From contig LUGG01000013.1 in NCBI GenBank assembly GCA_001683735.1, positions 930,001-994,000 on the forward strand: a stretch of 64,000 bases of DNA, given 5' to 3'. Origin of the DNA: Grifola frondosa (taxonomy: Eukaryota > Basidiomycota > Agaricomycetes > Polyporales > Grifolaceae). Position numbers and translations under genes: made by a program. Below the pieces are notes generated by a model that was not told where the DNA came from, searched no databases, and worked only from the letters and a program-made list of their open reading frames with translations. This document shows positions 26,225 to 37,111 of the stretch, piece by piece. Numbering within the stretch: position 1 is the first letter of the stretch; every line of letters begins with the position of its first letter.

Positions 26225-28466
26225 ATGCCCTCCCGTACCAAAGCTGGCAAGTCAAGCGCCCATAAATCAGGCGGTGATCGACGCGCCAGGTACGTGTTCC
26301 TCGGTGCGGAGATCTAATCGTTAATGCCGCAATCTCGTTTAGAGAAATTGAATCACCTATGCCTCCGAGTAGCGCTCTGATTCCTCCCTCTGTGCGCCGT
26401 GGTCCCAGCTCATCTGCGCGCCGCGGGGCTAGCTCTACTCGCGGATCTGCACGAATTTCGAAGCCCGGACATTCGCAGGCTCCCTCTCATGCGCGTGAAC
26501 GTGGGCGCTCTGCTAGTCCTGTTCGGAGAGGACTTTCGGGCCCCTCGCAGAAACCACGCTCTAGCCGCACTCCTTCCACTTCACGTCTTCGCAGGCGGCC
26601 CCAACGTTATGCCGACTACGAAGAATTCTCGGGCGACGAACAGCCTTTCGTGCCGGACGACAAGAACCCCAAATTTGACGACTTCTATCGCCAAGTCATG
26701 CTGGAGTTGCGCGTTGCAAAGGGCCGCAACTGGAGTATTAAGTATGTTCAGTGATTATATGCGTGCGATTACTCACCTATTTTGATTAGGGAGGACTGCA
26801 GCCCCGGTGCCAAGTTCAAGGAGGCCGGTCGTTTCCTGCTCAGGCAGCATGGCAACTTCCTCAACGTGGCCGAGATGGTCTCTGCGGGCGTTGCCCTGCA
26901 CGGTGAGGAGTATCCAACGCTGGTTGCGAGGGAGATGTATTCGCTGAGAAATATGTGAGTGCTTCATTTATCCGACGAAATTGTACTCACAATCTTACAG
27001 CGCCCCGACCACCATCGACAAGTACATGGTGGTATGGGGCGAGCTCATGGAACAAGTGCCGTTCATGCCCGCCCTCCTCCCAGACCTCTCCGGCAGCTCA
27101 TACGGCGTCGTCCTACTCGGCCATTTCGTACGTGTTTTCTGGCTTGTTTGTTCACACTCACACAATCGCTTTCACAGCTCGATGCGCACGCTCGGTCTGC
27201 ACGCTCGGACGATGTGGGCGCACTCAGATACGACGCAATGTCATACATTGAGGAGGTCAAACTCCCCAATGGCATGCACATTCGCTACCGCGCAGGCAGA
27301 GACAAGACGTCTCGCGGTTTCAAGGACCTTGCCACTGCACGGCTTCTCACGCCGCGCAGAATGCGACATGAGTTCGACGCTGACCCAGAACTGTGAGTAG
27401 TCATCACTTTCTCTTCGCGCGTCTCAAATATACTATTCTTTTACTTTAGCTTCTGTCGCCGTGTGCGCGAGGGAACCACCAAGTTCGGCGCGCTCGATTA
27501 CCCGTCCTACATGTATCCAGAGGAGGCATATGATGAAGACAGGATGGATGCCGGCTTGTGCAGAGGCACATTTCTGGTGCGAGTAAGTACATTTCTCACA
27601 TGTCTTGCTGCACACATTGCTGAAGTGGGCATTTTAGTGCTTCCGCCATATATTTACCGGGAAGCGCACAGCCTGGACCTCCCCGCAGTATGGCTCAAAG
27701 GGTGGCCGCAAGCCTGTGGCCGAACTCAACAAGATGGATTCGGTCACGCCGGAAAACATAGCATATGTGGCTGTCCTCGTACGTTTCTTTTCCATCTGCC
27801 CGCATCTACTAACCTCTACTTTGCAGACGCGCTTCATCCTCAACACTCAAGACACTTGGCAAGCCGATGACAACAAATTCATCGGCGAGGAATACTTCAA
27901 TGCTATTTTGCATCTATTCGTCGACGAGGAGTGGCGGATGTCCACGCTCAAGTGGTGGAACGAGTACGTCGCAATTTATTTTCCATCTAAACTAATAACT
28001 TCTTCTGTATATACAGGGAGGTATTCGGTACTACGGGGAAGATGAAGACGACGGCGAGGAGCAAGTGACCTCCCTGGCGCTGATAATGGCCCAGCGCGCC
28101 GAACGGAATGCATCCAAACCTCGCGGGGACCAGGAGGATGCGCCCGTGCAGCTGGCCGACGAGCGTGAGCCGAAGGACCATCCTGAGGCCTCTGTGAGCA
28201 ACGGCGAATTTGGCCGCGTGCGCAGCAAGAGATTCGCGGACGAGTCCAAAGCGGATCGGGAGAACATCGAGGATGGGAAGACGCGCGATGGCGATGCTAA
28301 CTGGAACGTGCTTGCGGACGCAGACGAGGAGGAAGACTTTACGGGACCCCGGTGGCAAGACTCTGACGAGGAGGAGGAGGAGGACCACGACTACCCCGAC
28401 GAGGACAGGGACGACATGAGCGAGGACGAGGACGACGAGACGCGCGACTGGCCGGAATGGTTCTAG
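26225..28466 (+). CDS. DUF6698 protein of the Plavaka element, frame break near the 3' end
   Basis: Nine exons: 26225-26289, 26343-26741, 26790-26954, 27001-27127, 27180-27392, 27450-27582, 27638-27778, 27827-27963 and from 28017. The N-terminus is basic and serine/arginine-rich; the DUF6698 core follows, with SRGFKDLATARLLTPRR, GTFLVR-CFRHIFTGK, NIAYVAVLTRFILN and WRMSTLKWWNEEVFG. Read as given, the last exon stops at 28066-28068. One more G in the G-run at 28035-28038 would instead open about 130 acidic codons ending DETRDWPEWF at 28466. That downstream frame is strongly biased and stop-free, so it is likely the true C-terminus. Proteins of this family are commonly found beside Plavaka transposases; their role, perhaps as accessory DNA-binding or regulatory protein, is not established. 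Confidence 0.8.
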
Positions 28467-30034
28467 GCAGGATATGTTTTCTTGGTGCTCGGTTGTGCTC
28501 ACTGTGCATGGTGTCTATATGCGCGCGTTGCTTTTTTGGACCGGAAACTTATTTTTTTTGCTGCTCGTTGTTAATTATGTATTCCTGCATATGGAATAAA
28601 ATATATTCTTGATAAAAATTGCAATCTGTGAGGAGAATAAGTCGATATTACAACATCAGTACCAGCGTCCGGTAACATCGTGCAAGTCATTATCTTATCA
28701 GTAGTGCTATCTTGCGATGAGATAGCACTCCTTACCAGATATGTATATGTATCTTACCTTATATTACCAGAGATATATTGTCGGCTTGCAATCCCTGGCA
28801 TCCGGTTGCGCGCCTCCGGTCACATATTCCAGCGCCTTGCACCGAACGGCGGCGCTTGCCAATCCTCATGTGTGCGGTGCAACGTATTGCAGTAATCGCT
28901 CAACATTACAAGCGATTATGGACAATATATTATTTTACAATCTACGCTAAGCGCCGCGGGATTTCGCTGATGATGGGGAGCCCGACGCTGGTTAAGGAGC
29001 ACGCATTCGTTTTTAGACTCGCGGGAGCCAGCGCCTCCCTTGCAGGCAGGATGCCGAGCCGCTGTGCTCGGCACGAAGCTCGCACATTACGCAAGGCCGC
29101 CAATTCGACGAATAGAGGAAGGCGGCTTCCGTTGTTGCGCGCTGCTGCGCTGCGACTCGCTCTGAGAAGAACAGTGTCAGACTGCGTCAGGCAGAGATAG
29201 AATACCAGTGCGTTTCCGATATGGCTTAGTTGGACGTGCGATATCGGCGATACTATCGCGATTCCTTTTGGATTTTCTGCAGCCACTTGAGTATCCTCGC
29301 CCGCGCACACACAGCTCAGCGAAGGCGCCCCTCCGCTCTCCCGCCGGACCTCACGCACCCTTCCGCGCCTCCGATATCCATGGAACGTCGGGCCACCTCA
29401 TGATGAAACCCTGACGTAAGTTTCCGCCCGACCGCCTTTCTGATTCCCGCATCGAGGACACGGTGCGTCCCCGCACGCGGCGCCCGACCGCCGCGAGGCC
29501 TGCCACGCCCAGCCAGCGGTGTCCTGTCCCCAGGCTCGCAGGGGATTCCCGTATATTGATCAATCGGGGATGGATCGGGCATTTGGCTTCGGCCTCCCCG
29601 CTGGAATCTCAGATGGAGAAGAGAAGTGCGACGAGGATCCAGGCCGTGCGCGCACTGCCTGTACGTGCCCTGTATGGTGGGGGCCGCGCGAGTCGCGCCT
29701 GTCAGTAGTGCTGCGTTGTTAGATCCACCCGCACCGGCCGTCATCTCCTCGGCGATGGCGTCTGGGGAGGCGAAGAGCCCGCCATCAGTGCACACGGACG
29801 TCGTCTCGTTCCGCTTCTGGCTGCGGGAGAAGGGCCCGTGTGTATCAGCGGAACAGCTGCGCGCGTGCGGCGATCGTAAATTAGGAATTGAACGTGTAAT
29901 TTACAACATATCTATCAGAGGGAATCGCAGCGTCATATGTATAACGAACAAGAAGCGAGACGAGAGAGAGGTAACGACAGCATCCAAAATAAACTAGTGG
30001 CACACCCGTCCGTCCGACTCGATTCAATCACTCG
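28467..30034. other. Right flank of the transposon; no gene seen
   Basis: Starts with a T-rich stretch and AATAAA (28596-28601), suitable as the 3' end signal of the DUF6698 gene. A perfect 9-base inverted repeat, AGTGCTATC and GATAGCACT, lies at 28703-28711 and 28721-28729 and could form a hairpin with a 9-base loop. The right end of the transposon should be in this stretch, but no terminal repeat matching the left side was recognised. The rest has only short unsupported frames. Confidence 0.45.
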
Positions 30035-31178
30035 TCAAGCATCGTCGCCACACCCGTTGTCCTGATGCCGCTTGAGCGAGTCCGCCCGGCTGAAACCCTT
30101 GTCGCAGTGTCGGCACAGGTGCGACGTCTGCGTGTGCGCGCTCTGCATGTGGCGCTTCAGATCATGTTTCCGCGAAAACGTCTGCCTGCACAGCTCGCAC
30201 TCGGCGCGCTCCGGCGGGGACATCTGCGACGCGGGCGCAGGCGCCGCCGCGATCGCCGTGGGTGCGCTGCTCGAGGACGCCGCAGCGCTCTGGTACGAGT
30301 GGACGGTCTGCGCGGGCGTCGGGAAGTACTGAGTGGCGTGCGACAAGGAGGGGTGATGTTGAGAGGGCGCGCCGGAGCGCGGGGATGGGTACGCGGGGAC
30401 CTGCGTTTGCGCACCGTACGAAGGGTGCACCATATGTTGCGCACTGCCTGCGGACGGCGATCCCGCCCGCTGGCCATGCACCCAGCCCCCTTGACCCTGG
30501 CCTCCCGGGCCCGCCGCAGAGCGGGATCCGGAGAAGGGCAGGGTGCGGAGGGCAGAGGGGGACGCTGTGAAGCGCGGATATTAGATAGGTTCAGACGCCT
30601 GGATGCATATAGGACAGACCGACGCTGCCTTGGTACGCGCTGTGCGGCGCCTCGGAGTGGGCGCCGGCGCGCTGAGGATAGTACGGGGGATGCTGCGCAG
30701 CATGGGTCGTCGGAGAAACGGAGCCCGGGTGCGCGGGCTGGTGAGAGTAGCCTTGCGCCTGGTACTGGGGGTAGGCGTGTGCGGGATCTTGCACTGGTTG
30801 CGGCGGGTAGTGCGCGGCCTGCGATGGGGGGTACTGCTGGTAAGAGTATGACTGGGCGATATTGCCCGACTGCGAGGGCGAGTGCTGCTGCGGGTATGCG
30901 TGCGCTTGCACGGGGCGCGCGGAGTGGGGAGGCGACGAATTGGAGGAACGGTGGGCACCGCGGGACGGGGAGGACGACGAGCGGGACGAGTACTGGCCGC
31001 TGGTGTGTGGTACGGGATGGAGGGTCCATGGCGAATTGAGAGACGCGTCTGGTGACGAGAGCGGAGGAAGGGCGCAGAGGGATTTATAGGTAGGAGCGTC
31101 GAGATGAGGAGGTCGGTCGGTCGGGTTTTGGGCGACGGGCAGTGCGTGTCTGGCGATAGATCGACATCGACCTTCCAT
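30035..31178 (-). CDS. C2H2 zinc-finger protein, Q/P/S-rich
   Basis: Two exons are supported: the upstream one down to 30620 and 30035-30564, joined by a 55-nt intron (donor GTCTGT, branch CTAAT, phase 1). The C-terminus has two adjacent fingers, CELCRQTFSRKHDLKRH and CRHCDKGFSRADSLKRH; the second ends in cysteine rather than a second histidine, as in many fungal factors. The long N-terminal part is rich in serine, proline, glutamine, tyrosine and histidine, as in activation domains. A nuclear DNA-binding role is inferred. The start is unsure. Candidate ATGs in frame are at 31178 and 31292, but a TATAAAT element at 31082-31088 points to the ATG at 31029, which is in another frame; this may be a further base error. 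Confidence 0.75.
31082..31088 (-). promoter_or_regulatory. TATA box candidate for the C2H2 gene
   Basis: TATAAAT on the minus strand, about 55 bases upstream of an ATG at 31029. It sits inside the open frame that extends to the alternative starts, so either the start is downstream of it or it is a chance match. Confidence 0.35.
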
Positions 31179-33039
31179 CGCGATTTGACACGGACGCTCC
31201 AGAGAAAGAAAGAGGATTGCCGTTGCTGGAGCAGGGCGCGTACGGACGCTGATGCGACGGGACGAAATCACGATGCTGCCAGCTTCCAGCATTTCACCTA
31301 ACTTTCAGATAAGTAACTCTCAGCTAACTCGAGGGCGTCCCCCGGCGAACGAACATCTTCTCGTGCTTCGATCCTAGTGTCGCCTCTGTCGTCTGCTCAA
31401 TATGGAGTCCAACATCGCCGTGCTGCATGATCCCGATGCTGCCAGCAGCTGCGCCCCGGTGTTGATCCAGGTGCTGGTCCCGAGTGATATCGTGCCTGCG
31501 ACGATACGGCCGTCGCATGTCGAATCGCGAAAATGGCAGGATGCACTCCTCGCAGTCGATTCTTACTCGCGCGATCGCGGACGTTTCGCTGAGCGCGGTA
31601 AACGCCGGTGACTCGCGTGACATCGTAACCCAGCGCCTGCAGCGCATTTTCCAACCTCAAAAAGTGAGCCACATGAACAACCGTAGAATACAAGGACGAT
31701 GCTATAGAAACATGGCAATGTTCAACAATCGACCCAATATCCGATGAATTATGGAACCGCATTGAGCATTGACCGTGCTGTTCGCAGAAGCATGCCCCAA
31801 TTCCGAACGGCATCACTGACAACCCGCTCCGCAACAATCAGTGATTTGAAAGCGCTCACAAGATTATCGACATCTATTCCGATTGTATTGAGGCATATCG
31901 GACATGGAATAACGCTAACTGAGGTTGGCTGGCGGGATCACCTTCTCCACATGTGGAAAAACGAAAAAAGGATACCATAACATACGTTCAGCCGTGTTTA
32001 ACCTTGAAACCGCGCTGGAATAAGGGCTCCATGATTGGGTGAAAGCCAACGGATCACCAATCCAAGGCAGTTCCATCTTCGAGATGCCAAAGGAAGAACC
32101 CAGAGGTCCGATCAGCAAGGAACCGCAATGTGACTTTTTTGAGCTCCCCCGCGAGAGCGACCGTATAGTACGAAATCGCCATGAGACCCCATGATATGTC
32201 TTGAACTTATTTGCTCCAGTCGAACATGGCTACACCACGATCGTGAGAAGCACACAGGGCCATCCGGGGAATGCACATGAAATATTGAGGTACGAGACCT
32301 TAATAAGCTGGAGTGCAAACGTCATACTCAGCTAACATTCCCAGAATACACCACTTACGGAACACTTTACACGGTGCACAACCCTGACTATCGATGGTCG
32401 CCATCGATAAGAAGCGTCCCGGACGAGCAGCAGAGGAGCGCTCCGAGCGCTGTCAAAGAACCCGCACCGTCCCTGGTATAGAAGGAAATGCAGCCATTGT
32501 TTGAATCTTGTCGCGCAGCGCACGCACGTGTATTTCCACCTTTTACCAGACAAATCTCATGCTAGTTCCCGATTGTCGATGAGTGTCAGCAGACGATCAC
32601 GCACCCGTCGTGTACGGTTCCTCGGATTTTGCGCTGCGACAGTATTCGGCTTTACCGTGACCTTGACTGAATGCAGTTTCATGAAAATTCAGCTATACGG
32701 CTCGAAGTTGGGCCATGAAATTCCGCGCATGTGTAATATCTGCCTATGGCTCCCTTGAAGTCCGCAATCAAGACTGTCACTGTCATCCGTCGAAGTGCCA
32801 ACGCCGGAAACGAAAGATGCCACGAGAAGAGTATCTATAGCGCCAGAGACAGTTCAGAGTGCAGCAGTAGATCAGACTCGCCAAAGGGTTGCAGATGATT
32901 GAAGACAGTTAACTTGTTTATGATGGAGGTGAATAGCAGACCACGCAGAGCTAATTACCATCTTTGGAAGTAAGCAAATAAGTCCAAACTACTAATCACA
33001 GGAGGCGCCCGATTACTAGTCACTGACTCACTGTACTCC
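31179..33039. other. Intergenic stretch between the C2H2 and phosphatase genes
   Basis: About 1.9 kb shared as upstream sequence by two divergent genes. No frame of convincing length or domain is present, and no clear promoter motif was seen next to the phosphatase ATG. Confidence 0.45.
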
Positions 33040-34369
33040 ATGGCACCTTTCGATCTCGACGCATGTATAGAGCAATTACTCCGAAAACAACTATTACACG
33101 AGGCCCTCCTCCGCGAAATATGTGAGAAAACAAAGGAGGTTCTCATGAGGGAGTCCAACGTTGTGCACGTTAGCGCACCGGTCACGGTGGTCGGAGACAT
33201 TCACGGGTGAGCAAGGACTACTATCCCGGTGCATACATTCTCATCAGCATTCAAGTCAGTTCTACGACCTCATAGAGATATTTCGAATAGGGGGATATGC
33301 TCCTCACACAAATTATCTGTTCTTGGGTGCGTGCAAGTCGCTCTCCGTCGTCTGTGCTGCTCAATGGATCGCACATCGCTCAGGCGACTACGTGGACCGT
33401 GGCTTATTCAGCGTCGAGACCATCTCGCTATTAACATGTCTAAAACTGCGGTATCCTGACCGCGTGCAACTCATCAGGGGAACCACGAGTCAAGAGCAGT
33501 AACCCAGGTGCGTTCGCCCACGGCGGTCTCGCGCTTTTGCTGAGGCCTTGCAGACATACGGCTTCTATACTGAGTGTGTGCGGAAATACGGCTCCTCGCA
33601 TGTCTGGACATACTTTACGGACATGTTCGACTTCCTTACGCTGTCTGTGGTTATCGACGACCAGATATTCTGCGTTCATGGCGGTGTGTACGTCCCCTAT
33701 ACATACTGGCGGACACAATTTCACCTCCGCGATCCTCAGGACTGTCACCGTCAATACACTCAATAGACCAAATCAAAGTTGTCGATCGATTTCGGGGTAT
33801 GTCTTGTTCTTTCTACTTGTCAACCTCTCTGTAACTTTGCGGGCAGAAATTCCCCATGAGGGTCCGATGGCCGACCTCGTCTGGTCGGACCCTGATCCTG
33901 AGAAAGAAGATTTCGCAATTTCTCCGCGGTGAGCACCTCGCTGCTGAGCGCCTGCCATGTCAAACACACTCTGATCGTCATATGCCTAATCCCCAGTGGT
34001 GCCGGCTACACCTTCGGCTCCGGCGTCGTCTACAAATTCCTAGAGACGAACAACATGTCGCACATCCTGCGCGCGCACCAGCTGTGCCTGGAGGGCTACG
34101 CGTCGCTGTTCGACAAGCACCTCTCGACGGTGTGGTCGGCCCCGAATTACTGTTATCGGTGCGGAAACTCCGCGAGCATACTGGAAGTAGGGCCCGGGGG
34201 TCTATGTATTTCAATGTATTTCAGGCCGCGCCTGAGAATGAGAGGGACGGTCCGAGCCATCAGGCGGCGCAGAACGCCGGCGGCAAGGTACGTGCATCGC
34301 CAAGCATCGCAGAGCGACCACCGTTCAAACCCCGAGCCCTTTTGACAGTTGCCAGAGTACTTCCTGTAA
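33040..34369 (+). CDS. PPG1: PP2A-like serine/threonine phosphatase, PPG1 type, two frame breaks
   Basis: Eight exons: 33040-33206, 33256-33326, 33384-33507, 33554-33683, 33740-33796, 33847-33928, 33997-34287 and 34349-34369. The PPP signature motifs appear in order: GDIHG split by intron 1, GDYVDRG split by intron 2, RGNHE in exon 3, then [31 protein letters not shown] and [11 protein letters not shown]. The C-terminus EYFL carries the conserved end that is carboxyl-methylated in PP2A-like enzymes. It is closest to fungal Ppg1 rather than PP4 or PP6 (judged from the [19 protein letters not shown] region). One base is missing at 33481-33482, inside the metal-binding RGNHE motif, and one near 34200-34206 before YFNVF. 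All splice sites are intact, so sequence errors are likely; a pseudogene is the alternative. Confidence 0.85.
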
Positions 34370-35615
34370 ATTATATTATGCCAATACCCGTTGCGAGCGC
34401 GCAGTGTATCTGAATTGTCCGCCGTTCCATAGCTATAGCCTTCATGTCAGTAGAGATAGGATGAACCGAGATAACGGTGTAATTTTCATCTCCGTCAGGA
34501 TATGTACAGTGAGCACCGCCCATTCTCTCGCCAGCGCCATGCTGTTGTGAAACGCCGCCTAGAATTTCAGTGGAGCCTTGTTGGCAGACATTGTAGCAGC
34601 GGAGGAAACAAATGAAAAAATGGTGTAAGCAATATGGAATATTTGAGCGGTGGGAGGCCGTACGATTGGGCCCCGTCAGGCCTCGTGAGCGGCGGAGATG
34701 GTCCTGTGGGTCCTCGTGGCGAACCATGTTACACGCCACCGCCGCCCCTGATCTGACAAACCTTGCAGAAGCGGTATGTGCAGTAACCGCAATATCTCTT
34801 GCCGCTGGAATAACAAGAAGTTGTTGATATGTCATCGCGAGCTTGCTGAACAATAGAGGCTCAGGGTTCCCGACATCATGGCCCGGTAACAGGAAAGCGA
34901 AGAGAAAAAACAAATGCGGCCGTTGGCATATCGTGAACTTGAAGAGAAGTGAAGTGACTTGGGTGCTAGGCCTGCGCGCGGTGGACCGGAGCGCGTATGC
35001 GTGTGTGCTGCTGTTGGATTTTCAGGGTTCGGTTTCGAAAGGAGACAGCCGCTCATGAGCCCCACGTACGGACCACCTGTCAAACCCACCTTGAGACTGC
35101 GACGCTACGGTCGCAATATGTCCAAGAGCCATCTCATCGATAGCAACGGCTATCCGAAATTTTTTTGAGCTTCAAGCCAACAACGTCCATCCTTGAGATG
35201 GCGGTAGCTGAGACTCCCCACCCCCTCCCCCCGCTCTACCAATTTTCTCGCCGCTAAGGGCATTCGTAAAATTTCATCGCTGCTCGCAGACACGCATACC
35301 GCAAGCAACGGCCGCATCTGCGCAAGGCACACTTCAAAATCGCCATAACAACATTTGCGAAAGGGAGATGACAGGCCACAGCGCCGTCGTAGACGGTGTC
35401 ATCGGTGCTAACGTACGTAACTCGCGCATGAGCGAAATTTCGTTCACAAGGATGACCTGAAAAGTGTACGACTTACAATTTCCATCCTGATTAACATACA
35501 AAAAAGCACAACGAAGGTATCACAGCAACGAACAACACCGCCGTTCGACATAGCCCTATATCATACATCGCGACTGCATCCATCCACCCCCTCCACGCAC
35601 CGCCGAGCGGCGGCA
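34370..35615. other. Stretch between the phosphatase and CRAL-TRIO genes
   Basis: Convergent 3' ends. A minus-strand open frame at 34371-34913 has no recognisable domain and overlaps the phosphatase 3' end, so it is not called. No repeat or RNA gene was seen. Confidence 0.45.
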
Positions 35616-37111
35616 CTACCAGGGAAGACGGCCGATAGGCGACCTTACTATGCTCACAGAAGAGTCCAGCCGACGATACCGCCATCGCTGTAGCAAAGAG
35701 CTCCGCGAGAGCACAAGCAAGGTTAACAACAAACAAACCCCGGCGAGTATGTGGTCCTTCCACCGTGCCACCATAAACGTGCAAGGGTACGTAGCAAATC
35801 GCGCTTTCTTCGACGCCCGTAGCGCAGCATCGGTGCGGTAGGATGGCAGGAGATAGGGTAGCCATAATAGGGATTGAGAGACGACGTGGGCGACAGAGCT
35901 GATGGAGCGGCAGCGAAGGGGTGAGAGATGGGAGAAGATGTGGTCACTGCTTTGGAGAACTCCGCTGAATTCGCTGGCGGTGCCATATGGACATCCAGCG
36001 GATCTGCGAGTTGCGATAGAGATGGAAGATCGCCGCCGTACTCTAGTCAAACAATTAATACATGCACACAGAAATAGAGGTACGCCAGAATCCTCTGCTT
36101 ACCGTGAGGAAGAGATGACGGACTGAAGAATTCGAGCAGTTCCTCTGTAGAGGGGAAAAACACTCTTGATAGGGCTGAGGTCGGCAATGCACGCCTGGTA
36201 ACAAATTAGAAGATACACGCTCAACATTCAGATTAACTTACTTTACAATATTCCAGATCCCAGGAATAATTGAGGATGAAAACTTCAAAAACCATGTTGA
36301 GAATGCGTTCAGCGCACTCATAACTGGGACCTACCCGCGGCGAGCATCCCCGGAAACCGAGGCAATAGTTCGTGGACATACCAAGATACGGTGTCCACAT
36401 TTTGCTGCAATAAAGTGTTCAGCCGGTAAGGTTCCATATAGAAATAATGTGATACATACCACGCATTGCATTGATATGCCTTGTATGTCCAGCAAGACCA
36501 CATACTGCAGTACTGGTTGTGTGGCCATTTCTTCGTCCTTACGGACAGAATTTAACTGCTCAAGATGAAGCCTTAGGAGCTCCATATAATGGATGAACAC
36601 ATTCTTTGAGTCCGTCGTGCTGCCAAGTACGTGTGCCAACTTCAGGACCAATATTGGGCGACCAAAAGGGTCGCGGGCATTCGCTGGGAGACAGTGCAAG
36701 AAAGCAGATAAGGGGTTGATATACGAGGGGGTATTATCATGAGACGCCACGAGATAACCTCTCGTATGTGTCCCAAGGCAAATGATACCGTAAATTTGTG
36801 GCGCTGGAGTCGCAAGTTAGAAGGCAGCTGTCTCTAAAGCATTGATTGTCTTACTTTCAATATTCGGAAAATCGATGCTAAGGGGACGTCGTGAGGATGC
36901 ACATCAAGCGATAAGAACGTTACTCACAGTGATCCTCCAACCACCGCCTTGTCCTCTCTTTCGATTCTCCATCCAGCTCAAGTTCGTCCACCAGTCCCGG
37001 TAAAATGTCTTGGATTAATGTCCTCTGCAGAGTGCGTACATTATCCGAATTCTCCTCGTACAGCTCAGACAGTGTGTGATAATGATATTGCAACAAATCG
37101 TGAATAGCCAT
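35616..37111 (-). CDS. CRAL-TRIO (Sec14-like) lipid-binding protein with C-terminal membrane anchor, frame breaks
   Basis: Seven exons: 36928-37111, 36855-36877 (23 nt), 36460-36803, 36335-36404, 36242-36282, 36103-36194 and 35616-36042. After an N-terminal helical region (SELYEENSDNVRTLQ), the CRAL-TRIO pocket shows ARDPFGRPILVLKLA, YVVLLDIQGISMQ, NVDTVSWYVHELLPRFPGML, VFILNYSW, LPTSALSRVFFPSTEELLEF and LPHEYGGDLP. A basic stretch RYGRRRKRDLLRTL precedes a hydrophobic segment (HILAGVCLLLTLLVL) that may anchor it in a membrane. Such proteins exchange phosphatidylinositol or other lipids. One base is missing near 36733-36743 and another near 35761-35772. In the 41-nt exon about 11 nt are lost between NYSW and GIWNIVK, removing a usually conserved turn. 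The domain call is firm; ligand is unknown. Confidence 0.75.

Larger units (their letters stand above)
21500..28466. mobile_element. Plavaka-like CACTA DNA transposon (coding span)
   Basis: Two divergent genes typical of basidiomycete Plavaka elements lie head to head, with their starts about 290 bases apart: the transposase on the minus strand (21500-25933) and a DUF6698 gene on the plus strand (26225-28466). Plavaka elements belong to the EnSpm/CACTA superfamily of cut-and-paste transposons. The limits given are only those of the coding parts; terminal inverted repeats and target duplication were not recognised. The copy is damaged in both genes, so it is probably not self-mobile, although some of the breaks may be sequence errors. 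AT-rich sequence with polyadenylation-like signals follows both genes. Confidence 0.8.

Noticed and set aside
21228..28840. Similar strings (GCAGCGCCTTGCC and CCAGCGCCTTGCACC) on both sides of the transposon
   Set aside because: They are in direct, not inverted, orientation and too short; not accepted as terminal repeats.
29222..29233. TGGCTTAGTTGG matches a tRNA A-box
   Set aside because: No B-box or cloverleaf arms follow within tRNA distance.
30565..30619. A 34-nt GC-AG intron in the C2H2 gene
   Set aside because: A 55-nt intron with a GTCTGT donor and a CTAAT branch site gives the same phase and a normal length.
34371..34913. Minus-strand open frame of about 180 codons
   Set aside because: No domain, and it lies against the 3' end of the phosphatase gene.
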